DNA from: Tubiluchus corallicola
Lineage: Eukaryota > Priapulida > Priapulimorpha > Priapulimorphida > Tubiluchidae
Reading direction: 5' to 3'
Length of the DNA: 60,000 nucleotides
Assembly (NCBI GenBank): GCA_030141605.1
Contig: JAQGDQ010000019.1
Coordinates: 622,001-682,000, forward strand
The position numbers were made by a program, and so were the translations under genes. Under the pieces are notes generated by a model, which was given only the letters and a program-made list of their open reading frames with translations, made no database searches and was not told where the DNA came from. Positions 38,201 through 49,960 of the stretch are shown here, piece after piece. How positions within the stretch are numbered: position 1 is the first letter of the stretch; every line of letters starts with the position of its first letter.

Positions 38201-41200
38201 TGTTGGCTACATCAACTTGCTTTCTGCTCACTTAGTTAATAAACCAGATGTAAGATTACAGCCTAAATATTTTTATTATGACTTTGCATATATAGTATTG
38301 TAATGTTTTGACTACCGATGTTTGCATGGTGAAAAGCAAAAACAGTAAAAAGAAGGGAAGTCAAGTGCATTGCTGAAAGGACCAGAATATTAGAGAGCAA
38401 ACATTGCTGGTATAATGGTTTAACTGGTTGTACCGGTTTTATTTCCGCATGCTGCTCAACTTTTTCGTTGTAAATATTCTATAGTTCTTAGCATTATATG
38501 TAGAGATTCTCAAGACTTGATTACGTAAATTTGCCAGTATCTATTAAAAAGTTGTAGGTAGCCGCAATTTAAACCTGAATAAAGTTAAACTTTACTTAAT
38601 GTATTTATGAATTCATTTCACCCAATTTTTATCAGAATAGAAAAATAAGAAACATATTATTTAATCAAAAATCTATACAATTTCTTCATTTTTCAGTAAA
38701 ATTTAGTATGCAGAACTTTTGAAATGTTACAGCTTCTAGATGTAAATAGTTTGTTAGGTGATACGTTACACTTTTTGACTTCATTATTCCTTGTATGTTC
38801 ATACAGATTGTAAGTCTGTAATTCCAAAGACTGTAATTACATTGATCAGCTGGTTTGCAGTAGACCTCAATCCAAAAAATGCAAAAACTTATTTTTATTT
38901 ATTTAGAACTTCTGTTTATTTTTATTAGAACATTTATTTTTATCAGAAATGTTGTTCAAATTAGAAAGTAGAACACGAAATGTTCCAAAGAAATGTTGAT
39001 GCAAAGGTCTTTAGTTGACAGAAGTTAAAGTCTTTGTTTTTGTTATTTAGGTGGCAGGTTTGTCTCAGGCTGAGCGAATCAGGTCTATACCTATAACACG
39101 CAGTACAGATACTGTGGACGAGATGTTAGACAATTACAGTACCGATACAGTATTACCTAACAATGATGCCGCAGTTATCTACACATGTGAAAATGGCTCA
39201 AATCAAGGTCACAGTTAACTACTGATTAATTTTTTTATATTAGATGTTATGTTTGTGTAGTCATGTTTCTGTAATTAAGAAATTGCATGTATAGATGTAA
39301 CTGATATGGATTAAGCCTGATAATGAGGTACTGGAAAATGTTTTTAATGGCTTAAAATTCCCAATTTCTTCAGTATGGGTAATTGATTAATAATTCTTTG
39401 ATCAGTCAGGTGAATTAATGAGATATGTTATCAGAGCACGCTGTAAAGATTTAGAATTAAGCAGTGAGATATGTCATCAGAGCATGCTGTAAAGACTTAG
39501 AATTAAGCAATGAGATATGTTATCAGAGCATGCTGTAAAGACTTTTAGAATTATTAATGCAAGCATAGGCTATGATTTTTTAGTTGATTTTACTCTAGTT
39601 GGCTTTGCACAGAGGTTTAACATTATAATATTGTTTTCATTTTTGTTCAATTATTAACTTTTACTTATCATTCGTTTTCTAATACTTTTTGTTTGTATAA
39701 ATAGTTTTAGGAGATGTAACACCAGAGTTTGTTATGGACTCATTAGGAAACTTCTGCATTTCTGGGTTGATGGCACAACGGCAATCAGCATCATTGCAAA
39801 AAGTAATTACAAATTGTATGGAATCCTTAAAAGGTATGACCTAAATGTTGTCTGAACTGTCAATTAATGTGCTGTTTTGCTAATTGTCTTGTAGCATAAT
39901 TTAATGTCATACAAAGTAATGTGATGCCAGGTTGTTAAATAATTGTTGTGCAAGTGTGTATTACTTGCACAGCCTACAAGCACATGTATGATTTTCTAAC
40001 AAATTGCAATGAGATATTTGACATACCGTCTAGTAGTTAAAAAGATAAGAAAACTTGCCATTGCAGACAATCATTATGGTTTGGAGAATATTTGTGAAGT
40101 GAGACTGTGTCTGAGGCATTGTTTGTTATTTATAATTGTCATATGTGTAGCAGACATAGCAGTCTCAGAAAATATATTTGATTTTTAAGAGTTTACTGAA
40201 AAATTCCAAATAATTGAGGTTATACTGAAAAACAAACAAATTGATCTTCAGGCATGCATTTGACCTCTAAACTGACTTAATAAAATTAAATCGTAGTCAT
40301 AGTTGTATGAAATGTAATGAATGCTATTCTAATTTTTTTACAGAATGTATTGAAATGAAGCTCAACAGTCAACTGAAAGACATTAGCTTTGTCCATTTAT
40401 TTCTAAGCAGCATGGCAGATTTTTCTGTTGTCAATACCATTTACAAGTCTTATTTCAGTATTAATCCACCTGCTAGGTAATCAGTTTTTTTATTTGTTAA
40501 CAAATTTGTTCAGGTTTGTAAGCCACTTAAAACTGACATATGGGGAGGCAGGAAAGCTTAGACATGATAGCTAGGTGGGTTAAATTGGATCAGATTCTAA
40601 GCTCAGTAGAATATCTATCATGTTGATGACATTTGTGAAAATGCTTTTGCTCATATCATATTAGACATATGTGTTCAAGTTCTCAAGGTGATATTGTTTT
40701 TTCTAAAAGATTGTTGGATTTTCAGCAATGACTCATTTCTCAGTGAGAAAGTTAGGAATTTTCTTCCATCTGAACAAGTGTGTGAGGAAATTAGTAGATA
40801 CCTCTGCATTCACAGCTCTCACTTCATCCATTTAAATATTTCTTAATACCTGCATCTTCAAAGCCATCAAGGTCATGCCTTATAAGTAATCTCAGATGTA
40901 GTTGCAGAAGTGGAAAAGACACTAAGCAAGTTTGATATTGACTCTGAATTATAATAGTGGTTATATTAAATAACTCTGCATCCATTAAGTATAACTTTTT
41001 CAAATGCTACTTTATGTAGCTGTTTATCATTCTATTTGTGTTTTCAAAAATATATAAGATTTGATTATATTATGCCCATAAAGCTGACATTTACATGTAG
41101 TGTACCACAGTTACATATCTTCTAGTCATACACGTTGTCTACATTTTTTACAGAGTCTGTGTTGAAGCTGTGCTTCCAGCAGGTGTGATCTTACAGCTAG

Positions 41201-44200
41201 ACTGCATAGGATGTAGAAATCATAATGAAAGACAGGCCATGCATGTTCAGTGCATTTCTCATTGGGCCCCTGCAAACATTGGCCCATACAGCCAAGCGAT
41301 TAGAGTAAATTTTGCACTTTTAATATTCTCATGTGCAGTTAACATTTATTATTTCTCTGATTTGTATTTGAAATGTACTACTTACTAAAACTTGTAGTAA
41401 ATTCATTAATAGTAGACTACCATCGGCAACAAGCATTTATTTTTGTCGCCATAAAATTTTCCCTAACTTTCCAAAATAAATAACTATTCTGCATTTTAGC
41501 ACTTACACATGTTTATATACTATACAGAGGGTCTTAATATGTTTCAAAGCAACATGGCAGATTTATAGTAAAGTCAGACCTTATTGCATTTACTGTTAAG
41601 AGTCCTTCTTAAACAATTCTAATTAAAGACTATTACAGTGCCTATTTTTATAATGATACTTTAATATGGAAATTCACTTATTGGTAATTCGTTATTAAAT
41701 AGCTTATGATGTGATGATGTTAATTAAATAGTAATTGTATGCAGGATGGTCGTTGGGTCAAGATATCTGGTCAGATTGGTTTAGTGCCCGGTTCTATGCA
41801 GCTGGTTGAAGGTGGCATTGGTTGTGAGTCTGCGTTGGCACTACGACACATTCAGCGGATTCTAACAGCACTTCATACAGGAGTAAACATGTTTAATGTT
41901 GTCTTCTGCATATCGTATGTCACTGATGAGAATTACATTCCAATTGCTAAGCATCAATATCGCTTGGCTGTACCAGAAAAGGAGGTAAGAGTTATAACGT
42001 AAACTATATATTGATGAGTTTAAACACATTTTTTGTAATAATTTAGTTAGTGTAATATAGCATGAAGAGATTAGAAATCTATACTAATGGCTTTTAGACA
42101 TGTATTTTCATAATTTTCAGCTTTGATCTAAATATTTCAACTTTCCCTAAGAAGGCTGCTACATTTTGTTTGATATTATGTTAGTTTTCAAAGTCTGCAG
42201 AAGTCCTGACAATTTAATCGAACGTATATTGTTGCTTTGATGTCCAACAATAGATACAAAAACAATATTTCTTTTCCAAATATTTTTATATTATTTTCAA
42301 AATCAACTAATTTGTTAATGAAAATCTAAAGTAGCTAGCCCCAACTCAAATGCCAACTCAGTAATAAATCTCAATTGTGAAAACACAGAATTAGAGACCC
42401 AAAGATTCGTATGCTAGAGATTTTGCACGTAGATTGGCCGTTACATGGAATTAACTGTTTTGTAACATAATTTATTATTAATCTTAGCTTTTTAAAATAC
42501 GATCTGTTGTATTTTCATGGTCAGACGACAAACACAGCCACAAGAAGCCATTCTTGTATCCACTGTGGTGCAGACATGAAGCCTTTGTGTTAATTATATA
42601 ATACTTGCAATTTTGTTTACTAGTCAAGTTTGTTATTTTCATATCATTTAAGTAATCGTAGCAGCCATATTGCAGTTTTGTTGTTACTACCTGCTTATTA
42701 TGTCTTGGGTTCTGACTGAATTTGCTTCTGAACAGATGCCATGCAATTCAAGTCTGTTTTCAGTACTTCTTTAACTTGTGTTTAAACATAATTCGATGTC
42801 TGTTTTTGCTTTCATGCAGTTATGAAAATTATGCTCCAATAAGCAATTTTTTACTAGGTACCATTTGGTGAATGTCCAAGTTCTTTGCACCCACTCATTC
42901 ATTATGTTGTTGTGCCTGCTTTACCTCGCGGTGCGCTAGTGGAGTGGGAAGTCACTGCTTTTACAGATTCTAGTCATTTTAACTGTAAGTAGTTTTCCTT
43001 TTGTGTATGTAGACCTATCAGCAAATGAATGTTCATGCACTCATCCACAAACGAAATACTTAAGCAACAAAGAAACATGCAAAAATTTTGTTTTACTGAA
43101 CTTTCTACTGTTGTGTAGTTTTAGAAAACTCTGTTAGTTTTAATAATGGTTGAATGGCAAGCATAAATGACTTGATTTTTTTTAAAATTTTAACTTTAAT
43201 TATGCAAACATGCTCATAAATACACGCACAGGTTGCCCATGCATACTTTTATTATACTGATAGCAATAAATGGTTATCATTGCAGACACAGAGACATTTG
43301 AAGATTTCTCAGAGTGCAGAATACGAAGCGAAATGCTTGCCAGTGATGATTTCAATGACTATGTTGCTAAAATTTCTGTAGGTGTGTTATAATTAGAAAT
43401 TATCAAATGATGTCTTTACCTCAGAGCAGCACATGGGACTTGGGTGTAATGTGTGTCTAAAAAAGCTTTGTTTCATTTCCTACTTGACTTAGTTTGCTTT
43501 TAAATCTAATGTTTTCTTCTTCTACTTTCAAATAATGCAGTAAATCAGATATTAATCAATTTATTAACTTCTGGCAGGTTTTTTGTTATTTTCTTGGCTA
43601 TTTTCTTACCCATGGGTTGTACAATGTATCAGATGATTCTTCTAGATTTTCTGTTATCTCACCAAAGATTTATTTTTTATCTTGGTCGTCCTGAAATAAT
43701 GCAAAGAACAACTGTTATTTGTCAAAATTTTCATAGAAGTTATAATTTTATAATGTATACAACCGTACCTGTGCCGGCTGGCAAGCCGCATTATAAGTGG
43801 ACAATTCTAGCTGCAGTAGGTGAGGTCTAGTTTCCCACTAACCCTGAATCCTGTTGATTTTTATTTTTCGAAAGGAGCAACTCGAATTTGCAAAATTTTC
43901 ATGAATAACCTTCGGAAAAAATCTGTTGCTGCAACTGCTTGAGTGCTTTCGAAAAATAAAAGTATAAGTACACTCACAGAATGAAAAAGAAATCACCTAC
44001 AAGTGCGGAGACTTTTATCGAAAAATACTTTCAATGAACAAACTGAGAATTACAGAACATATATAAAGGTCCTACCAACCACCTTTGTTGTATTGCTGTA
44101 TTCCTTATTTTCTGAACAAACAAGCACTCACGTGTGCACTCATTATTGATCATTGGAAGAAGCACCTCAATGGAACTAACATATTAAGACAACGGCAAAC

Positions 44201-46636
44201 TTTTTTGTTTTACTAAACAGAAAAACAGAAACAGCTTTACTGTCATGGACTGTTGCAAGTATAAAACAGTCGCGATTTCAAACACTTGTCGAAGCCGCAT
44301 TTACAGGTAGTGTTGACATTGTAAAGGTAACATGGCATACGTGATCTTAAACTTGTACTTCACTTATTTTTAGATATAATGAATATCGAATGGTATAAAA
44401 GTCTTCTGTCAAACTAACTCATTAGTAATGTGTAGATTCTGTGTTGTAGAGAACACTCACATTACCCCATTTAGATGGCTTAATTATAGATTATTATCTT
44501 GATTAGCTTACATAGATAATTAAACTGTTTGTTTGTTTTCACTGTTGTTTTGTATATGTAAATATGTAAAATATATATGTGAGCATTACAATTAATCGTT
44601 TTTCTGTTTTGCCAGTTATTAAACACAAGTAAGCTTTTTCAGTGCAAGAAAGTGCAATTTATAAATCTCGGACTTTCATTGCTTCTCCCCCGTTAAAGTA
44701 TCAAATGTTTCTTCAATTTCTGCCCTTTCTTTACATTTGTTAAATAAAATGGGAATTGTGTACTTCCAAGTTTCATTATCACCATACCATAGCTCTCAAT
44801 TTCATACCGTTCTATAATGCAGGAAGCTAATTTTAAAAAGCTTTGTTCCTAGCATGAATGCATCTGGTTATTGTAATAACACTTGCTTTAGCTGATTTTT
44901 TGTCTATTATTGTTGTTGTTGATGATGATAACGATGACAACTGCAATGCTAATCTTAATGATTTTGTTGATGTCGATGATAGTAGTGGCGATGACACTGA
45001 TGACAAAGCTGTTGGTGCTGCTGATGATGATGTTATAAGGATGACAACAATGATGATGAGTATGATGATGGTGATTTCTATGTAAAATAAAACTCATCTA
45101 ATTTTTACGATTAAATCGCTTTTCCGGTTCTTCTTGACAAGATGTTATTGTATCTATAAAATACTGTGGCAGTGTGAGACAGCTTGCAAATCTAGGCCTT
45201 TTTAAAATGCAAAAAATTACTGATTTTATTTTGCAGACACAAAATGTAGACCTGCAGATATTCAACTCGATTTAGACTTGTCTTCCTTGGCTTCTCACAT
45301 TGGATCGCATTTAATTGGAAAGCAACTGAAAGATTGCAACACTGTTGGCAACATGACTGTGTTCTATCCTGGCAAGACTTTCAGCTATCAAAATGTCATT
45401 CAGGGTATGAAAAATCTAATATTAAACACGTTTTGTTGGGTGTCAACATGTTCCTAGCTCTGATACAGTAATGGTGTTTTCCAGCAATTTAGATGTAATC
45501 GATAATTACAACACCTAAAACAGTTGTGTTTTGAACCAAACATATTTGTACTTGCTAACATTTTTTTGTTTTTAACAATTAAAAACTTTGTTTTTATCTT
45601 TGTTGTAGCTCAAATACTTATGCATTTCTTCTGGTTTTAGCAACAAAAATCTGTATGGTATTCGTACTTAAAGATTATGATTTTTTCCTTAATTTGTTTT
45701 TTTAAATAAAGTGATAATGATGGAACATGCCTCAACTTTTTAATTTTTTAGTTTTAAACCAACTCACTTGCATTAATATCTTCAAACCAAATTCTGCCGA
45801 GTTTTCATTATTAATTGACAAATGGCTGACGAGATAATTGCCAAACAAAATTAGCAAATAAAAATAGCAGAGTACTGGTGCAAAATGCTACATTGTGGTA
45901 CATGGCATTCAAAATCAATCATAATTTCACCAACATATTTAAAATTTTCCATTTTGCCTTTTTCTATTTAAAACACTTGGCATAATGTAGCTTCTTTTCG
46001 ATTGGGAAGTTAGACATGTTTTCTGTAAGCATTTTATCAATAGGCTGCACAACTCTGTGAGGACAAACAGAAGTGCTCTCGATTTATAACAGCAGTAAAT
46101 CTTAGTCTTAAGTAGCTTTAGATCAGATTAAAACTAGTCTGAATGAATAGTTTGACTTACAAACAAAGTCAGTGCTTAGTATTCACATTGCATAAGTGTT
46201 ACTGGAAATAGATAGCCTGTAACATAGCTAAATCTTACAGCTGACTGCACAACACAAATTGGTAAGTTCATATAAATAACATAAATCTTTTAGTACTGAT
46301 TACTGTGACCTTGAAATTCAGTCACAGTGCCATTCCTCCTAGTGACCATTTGCATTTTTTTTGTATCAATAAAAGCATCTTAATGTCGTGCTTAGATTAG
46401 TAATAGTCAATGTTATATAATTATTATAACGAGCATTCCTAATCATAATGAACACTATGCATAGTTTTTTATTCATTTAATTTTTTTATTTTACAGGGCT
46501 CCATGCTTCTATGAAATCCTCACTAAAAGGCAAAAAATTAACCATTAGTGCAATTCCTGTTTTAAAATTGGAATTTTCTTCTCGGACGTTTTCTATTTTC
46601 CTATACAGAATGTGTTCTACGATGCCTACAACATGA
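30872..46636 (+). CDS. DPH6: Diphthine-ammonia ligase, long form with C-terminal RidA-like domains, complete, 15 coding exons
   Basis: DPH6 catalyses the final ATP-dependent amidation of diphthine to diphthamide on elongation factor 2 in the cytosol. Coding exons: 30872-30894, 31836-31930, 32399-32583, 35376-35636, 37713-37804, 38156-38249, 39051-39207, 39711-39833, 40344-40476, 41154-41304, 41745-41984, 42858-42984, 43286-43381, 45237-45404 and 46497-46636: 2,085 nt, about 694 residues. The ATP-pyrophosphatase domain (1-250) has SGGKDS at 8-13, ELDSYMYQTVGHHAI, LSDYQRVRVE at 116-125 and CGEGGEYET at 197-205. Two RidA/YjgF-like domains follow: INPPARVCVEAVLPAG ends the first (about 383-398), and HWAPANIGPYSQA and ISGQIGLVPGS open the second. 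This matches yeast/plant-type Dph6 (about 685 residues), not the 267-residue human form. Exon 8 could start at 39705, adding two residues. The last 20 residues look repeat-encoded. Confidence 0.94.
31985..32150 (+). mobile_element. CR1/L2-like LINE or SINE 3' tail in DPH6 intron 2
   Basis: The phrase GGCAGACTAGATGACCTTTT followed by GGTCTTTTGCCATCCCGTC resembles the conserved 3' end of CR1/L2-clade LINEs and of SINEs that borrow it. It is followed about 40 bp later by an (ATT)n tract, which fits a retroposon tail that expanded. No reverse-transcriptase motif is present here, so it is a 5'-truncated copy or a SINE. Confidence 0.55.
32193..32268. repeat. (ATT)n microsatellite
   Basis: About 25 ATT units with one interruption near 32,211, within DPH6 intron 2 and just downstream of the LINE/SINE-like tail. 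Confidence 0.98.
33200..33229. repeat. (CA)n/(TA)n microsatellite at the left end of the foldback element
   Basis: A short CA run passes into a TA run and directly precedes the left arm of the inverted repeat. A TA-rich run is also found at the right end near 35,209-35,222, so the element appears bounded by TA-rich sequence on both sides. Confidence 0.85.
33233..35165. mobile_element. Foldback (long inverted-repeat) element in DPH6 intron 3
   Basis: The left arm, from about 33,233 to 33,960, is the reverse complement of the right arm, about 34,127 to 35,165, with estimated identity above 80 percent by eye. Shared landmarks: CCTACTTTGGAGGTTTGATG, CACTGACCTAGCAATTTTC, ATATCAGTTGAAAATGTTC, CAACTATTTTTTCTAGAAAA and AGAAGAGATTGTAGCA. 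The right arm has about 300 bp (34,153-34,450) missing from the left, so the loop is asymmetric. Several short frames lie on the minus strand, but none gave a recognisable transposase. It looks like a non-autonomous DNA transposon with long inverted termini, or an inverted duplication of one element. Confidence 0.85.
37995..38033. repeat. (TA)n microsatellite in DPH6 intron 5
   Basis: A short run of TA dinucleotides beginning after CCTATATATA. Simple sequence only. Confidence 0.8.
39417..39556. repeat. Three tandem copies of a 46-bp repeat in DPH6 intron 7
   Basis: GAGATATGTTATCAGAGCA followed by GCTGTAAAGACTTAGAATTA recurs with starts at about 39,421, 39,467 and 39,513, an exact 46-bp period. 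Differences between copies are a few substitutions and a small indel in the last copy, which implies fairly recent duplication. Confidence 0.95.
44915..45080. repeat. GAT-rich trinucleotide patch in DPH6 intron 13
   Basis: GATGAT/GACGAT-type trinucleotides make an Asp/Met-rich frame on the plus strand and a His/Ile-rich frame on the minus strand. The patch is intronic simple sequence, not an exon. Confidence 0.6.
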
Positions 46637-47110
46637 AATCTATGTAGTACAAATATTCTTACATAGAATATGTTCTACAAGATGTGCAACTTGAATTCTC
46701 CATACTGAACATAATGAATTCCTGTGCATAATGTGCTAAATTGCATTCTGCACAGAGCGCATAAAGCTTTTAAATTCTTTATAACAAAAACAATATTCGT
46801 TTCATAAACAGCCCACTATATAATAAAGTTTATTAAATTGTTATAGGGAATGTTCGATTTCTCTAATAAAAATTTAATAAAATTTGTTATATAGTGGAGT
46901 GCTTATGAAATGAAGTACATTCCTACAAAAAATGTGAACTGTAATACTTATGAAGTGGATGCTACACAATGGACCTATTTCTGTCTAGAATGTGCTTTAC
47001 AATATAGCTGTAACATGACTTCTACATAGTCCACATATTCCTACAGAGAAGCGCTGTGTACAAAGTGTACTCTACACAGTGCTTGTACTTCACTCCAAAA
47101 TTGTACTGGT
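46597..47110. repeat. Degenerate repeat cluster with a central hairpin, overlapping the DPH6 stop codon
   Basis: Words such as AGAATGTGTTCTAC, AGAATATGTTCTAC, AGAATGTGCTTTAC and ATTCCTACAGAGAAG recur on both sides of a central imperfect inverted repeat. Its left arm is at about 46,796-46,835 (TTTCATAAACAGCCCACTAT...) and its right arm at about 46,870-46,912 (...ATAGTGGAGTGCTTATGAAA). The whole looks like a MITE-like or satellite-derived insertion at the 3' end of DPH6, and the last codons and stop of the gene fall inside it. An AATAAA at 46,822-46,827 could serve as a poly(A) signal. Confidence 0.6.
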
Positions 47111-49070
47111 AGAGTGTTGTGGCAAAGAAATTATTTTTCATGTACAGATTATTTATATATATGTATATGTTAAAAATTAGTATGTGCAACATGTCTGCTT
47201 ATGTAAAATTGAATATAGTCGATGTTTATTTATCTTAAAGTTACCGTTTTCTTGTCTTTATTATAGTCAAAGGATTATAGTTCAAGAGATCGTGGTGTCT
47301 GCAGTAGTTTTACATATTGTATTACTTTTTTCATACATTATCATTATATAGGTTGTTTTAATTTTTGTCAGCAATTACATACAGGGTAAGTGAAAAATAG
47401 TGATATATTTTCAAATATTTCTTCAAACAGTCTGCAGCCATTTAATATAGAAATTGTTATTCTTATCATTGAAGAATTTTCCAGATTTGTTAAATAAGCT
47501 GTTAGTTTTCTCATCATTAGATTTAGTTTGAGAAAAATAAATTATTTTGAATCAAGGAAGACGAACTGTCGTTATGTCAGCTTGGCTGACAAGTTAACCC
47601 ACAATAAATCTGGTTGGCAAATGCCTTGAGTATTCTTCAAATTCCACTTGGTGATTTACTAATAATGTATGAAAGAAAATTTATAAACCTAATCAAACTG
47701 ATTATCTCTGCAATTTAGCACACTGCATGTATACTTTGCATTACACATTAGTGCTGTTATTGCGCACATTGTTCATCTGGTGATACGCTATGATGATATT
47801 GTTGGTTTCATCCTACGGTTAGAGTGAATGTTGTGAGCTAGATGTTTATGCTTATATAAGTTAATGCTATGCCTATGCCAAATGTAGCCAAAATTCATTA
47901 TCTGGCATTCAGATTGCCATGCATGTGAAAGTGCCCCAATATAAAAAACTGTATATTGCCATAAAAAATGACAAGTCTTGTAAATGTGCGTTGCATAAGT
48001 TGCTTGACTAAGTATATCTTAGTAATACAGTTACTGTAGCTTGTAACTGATAATGTTTTACCTAACAGTATTAATTAACTGTAATAATACTGTGTAATAA
48101 AATTAACAGCAAAAAACATTAATTTGCATATATGATATTCTTTATCATTGATGTAAAATTGAATTAAGTACGTGTGTGATACGCGCCAACTCAACTATTA
48201 TTTAGGTATTCCATTTAATGCATGGTTTGACTATTTTTCTAATCTAATTTATAATTTATATACATTTATAAATATGTAATACATTGACAAATTCAACATT
48301 ACATGCAGCCGTAGTTCAGCACAATCACAACATATAAAACAATTTGTCTAGTAAAAAGGAAGATGTATCATCACACGAAATTAATGTTAATTAATATCGT
48401 GAGTAGAATACTATCGGCACTCTATCAAGTTTATACAAATATTTAGTTTTAGGTACAGTGAGTTGCATCATAAGAGAAGTGGATATATTGAACATAGTCA
48501 GCATTTACCTTCGGGAGATTCTAGTACCGCACGATTAAGAGGTTTAACGGCATTCAATCATAAGTGATGATGATACGGTCAGCTCAGGATACACCCTGTT
48601 TTGAGTCGGGGTCATTTCTGGATACAAAAAGTCGTTGGTGGGCATTATTTATGTATTTATTATCGAGATAAGTATTTATTTTGCTACCAGTACAAGAATT
48701 TCGAAGGTAATTACTGTGGTAATGTTTAACATATTTGCTGTTTTCTGCAAGCAATGCTTGGGAGTCTACACATGATTGTCACGACAAAATTTGCTTATCT
48801 TTAAGACTTTAACCAATAATTAAGCTGCACCAATCAAATGTTTACCAAAAGTTGTTTGCTATCGCTTTCAATGTAATTTAATTTAATTTAATTACACTTA
48901 TAAAGCGCACTTTCAATAATTAATTATTTCAAGGGGAACTTCACATAATAATAATATTAGATAGTAATGACAGCATTACAGTAAAAACGACAGGCATAAA
49001 ACATTTCATAAAAATAATAACACCTACACGTCATAAATTATAATGCAACTGAAATAAATACTTCTTTTGG
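47111..49070. other. Intergenic interval downstream of DPH6
   Basis: About 2 kb of AT-rich sequence without conserved coding sequence, recognised repeats or RNA genes. Near its right end, 48,870-48,905, is an (AATTT)n-like stretch followed by TTATAAAGCGCACTTTCAAT, which may be the tail of the minus-strand relic described next. Confidence 0.4.
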
Positions 49071-49420
49071 GTATTTTTTGAAAATGACTAATGATGGACA
49101 AAATGATTTTTTGTGACGGTGTGGATCATATAGGACAGGACAGTACGGCAATTGTTGTGCTGCACCAAATCAACTCCTGAGTGTAATCTAGTAATTTGGT
49201 GTAGTTTGCTAAAACAATCAGCCAATTCTACAAAGCTTGAATAGTTTGTAGGTTTATTCTGCTTTATTTCACCTGAACGTTTAATTAGTTTCCACGGGGC
49301 TTTATCCCTATCTCTAAAACTCGTAATATCTATCCATACTTTACTATGATTTGCGTGATACTGAGGAATCTGCGCGAACTTAAATCGCTGAAGTCTATTG
49401 ACAGTTCTCTACCTTCAAGG
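48870..49420 (-). pseudogene. Coding-like relic of unknown origin, probably retroposon-derived
   Basis: On the minus strand an open frame of about 105 codons, about 49,090-49,405, reads NRLQRFKFAQIPQYHANHSK, then VWIDITSFRDRDKAPWKLIK, and on to SYMIHTVTKNHFVHH before a stop. Its Trp, Pro and charged content looks protein-like. Upstream, 49,420-49,720, broken frames show Arg/Lys-rich stretches (KRKRIRFLRSRRYLAQLRNA). Downstream lie GCGCTTTATAAG and an AATTA-type repeat, similar to LINE or other retroposon tails. No family was recognised; a decayed transposon ORF is the best guess and a real exon is not excluded. Confidence 0.4.
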
Positions 49421-49861
49421 GATACTGGTAATTCAGAGTATCGACACATTCAGCACCGGGCCAATCATTAGCGACTTGTTTGTTGATTTTACTAGTCTTT
49501 TAGCCTCTCAGAAAGTGTGCTCAATTTCGCAAATTAGAATTTCGATATTTTTATTGCATCTTATATTTTCTGCAGCATTCCTTAGCTGCGCTAAATATCT
49601 CCTTGAACGTAGAAAACGAATTCGTTTTCGTCACCTTTTAGGCCTCTCGCAGTCTCACGTCACGACATCAGAGCATAAATTATCTGCTCGGGGCACACAA
49701 TGGCCTCAACATTACAGCGCATTTAATACGTAATCCTACTGCTAATGGAACATGATCCGATATAAATCATTCTGTGTTGACAATGTTTAGAAACTTTATT
49801 ATTTGGCAACAACGAAAGCTGTCACTAATTGAAAAGATCTGTCAAGCCGCCTAAATTTAGC

Positions 49862-49960
49862 TACCATGGCTTAGCATGGGAACAGACTTGTAGTCAAAGA
49901 TCCCAGGTTCAAAATTCGACTCTTGATAAACTTTTCACGTTTCCATTATTTTAATACGCC
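49862..49960 (+). mobile_element. tRNA-derived SINE-like relic, copy 1
   Basis: TGGCTTAGCATGG (49,867-49,879) fits an RNA polymerase III A box, and GGTTCAAAATTCG (49,906-49,918) fits a B box with one extra base, at suitable spacing. Downstream CTTTTCACGTTTCC recurs in the minus-strand copy near 54,000, which suggests a SINE family and not a lone tRNA gene. No cloverleaf could be fitted. Confidence 0.45.

Noticed and set aside
43594-43830. 78-residue plus-strand frame that could be an extra DPH6 exon
   Set aside because: Exons at 43286-43381 and 45237-45404 join in the correct phase (VDTKCRPADIQL) without it, and the frame does not resemble the family.
44858-45097. Asp/Met-rich plus-strand frame and His/Ile-rich minus-strand frame
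   Set aside because: GAT-type trinucleotide sequence within DPH6 intron 13; the neighbouring DPH6 exons join in frame without it.
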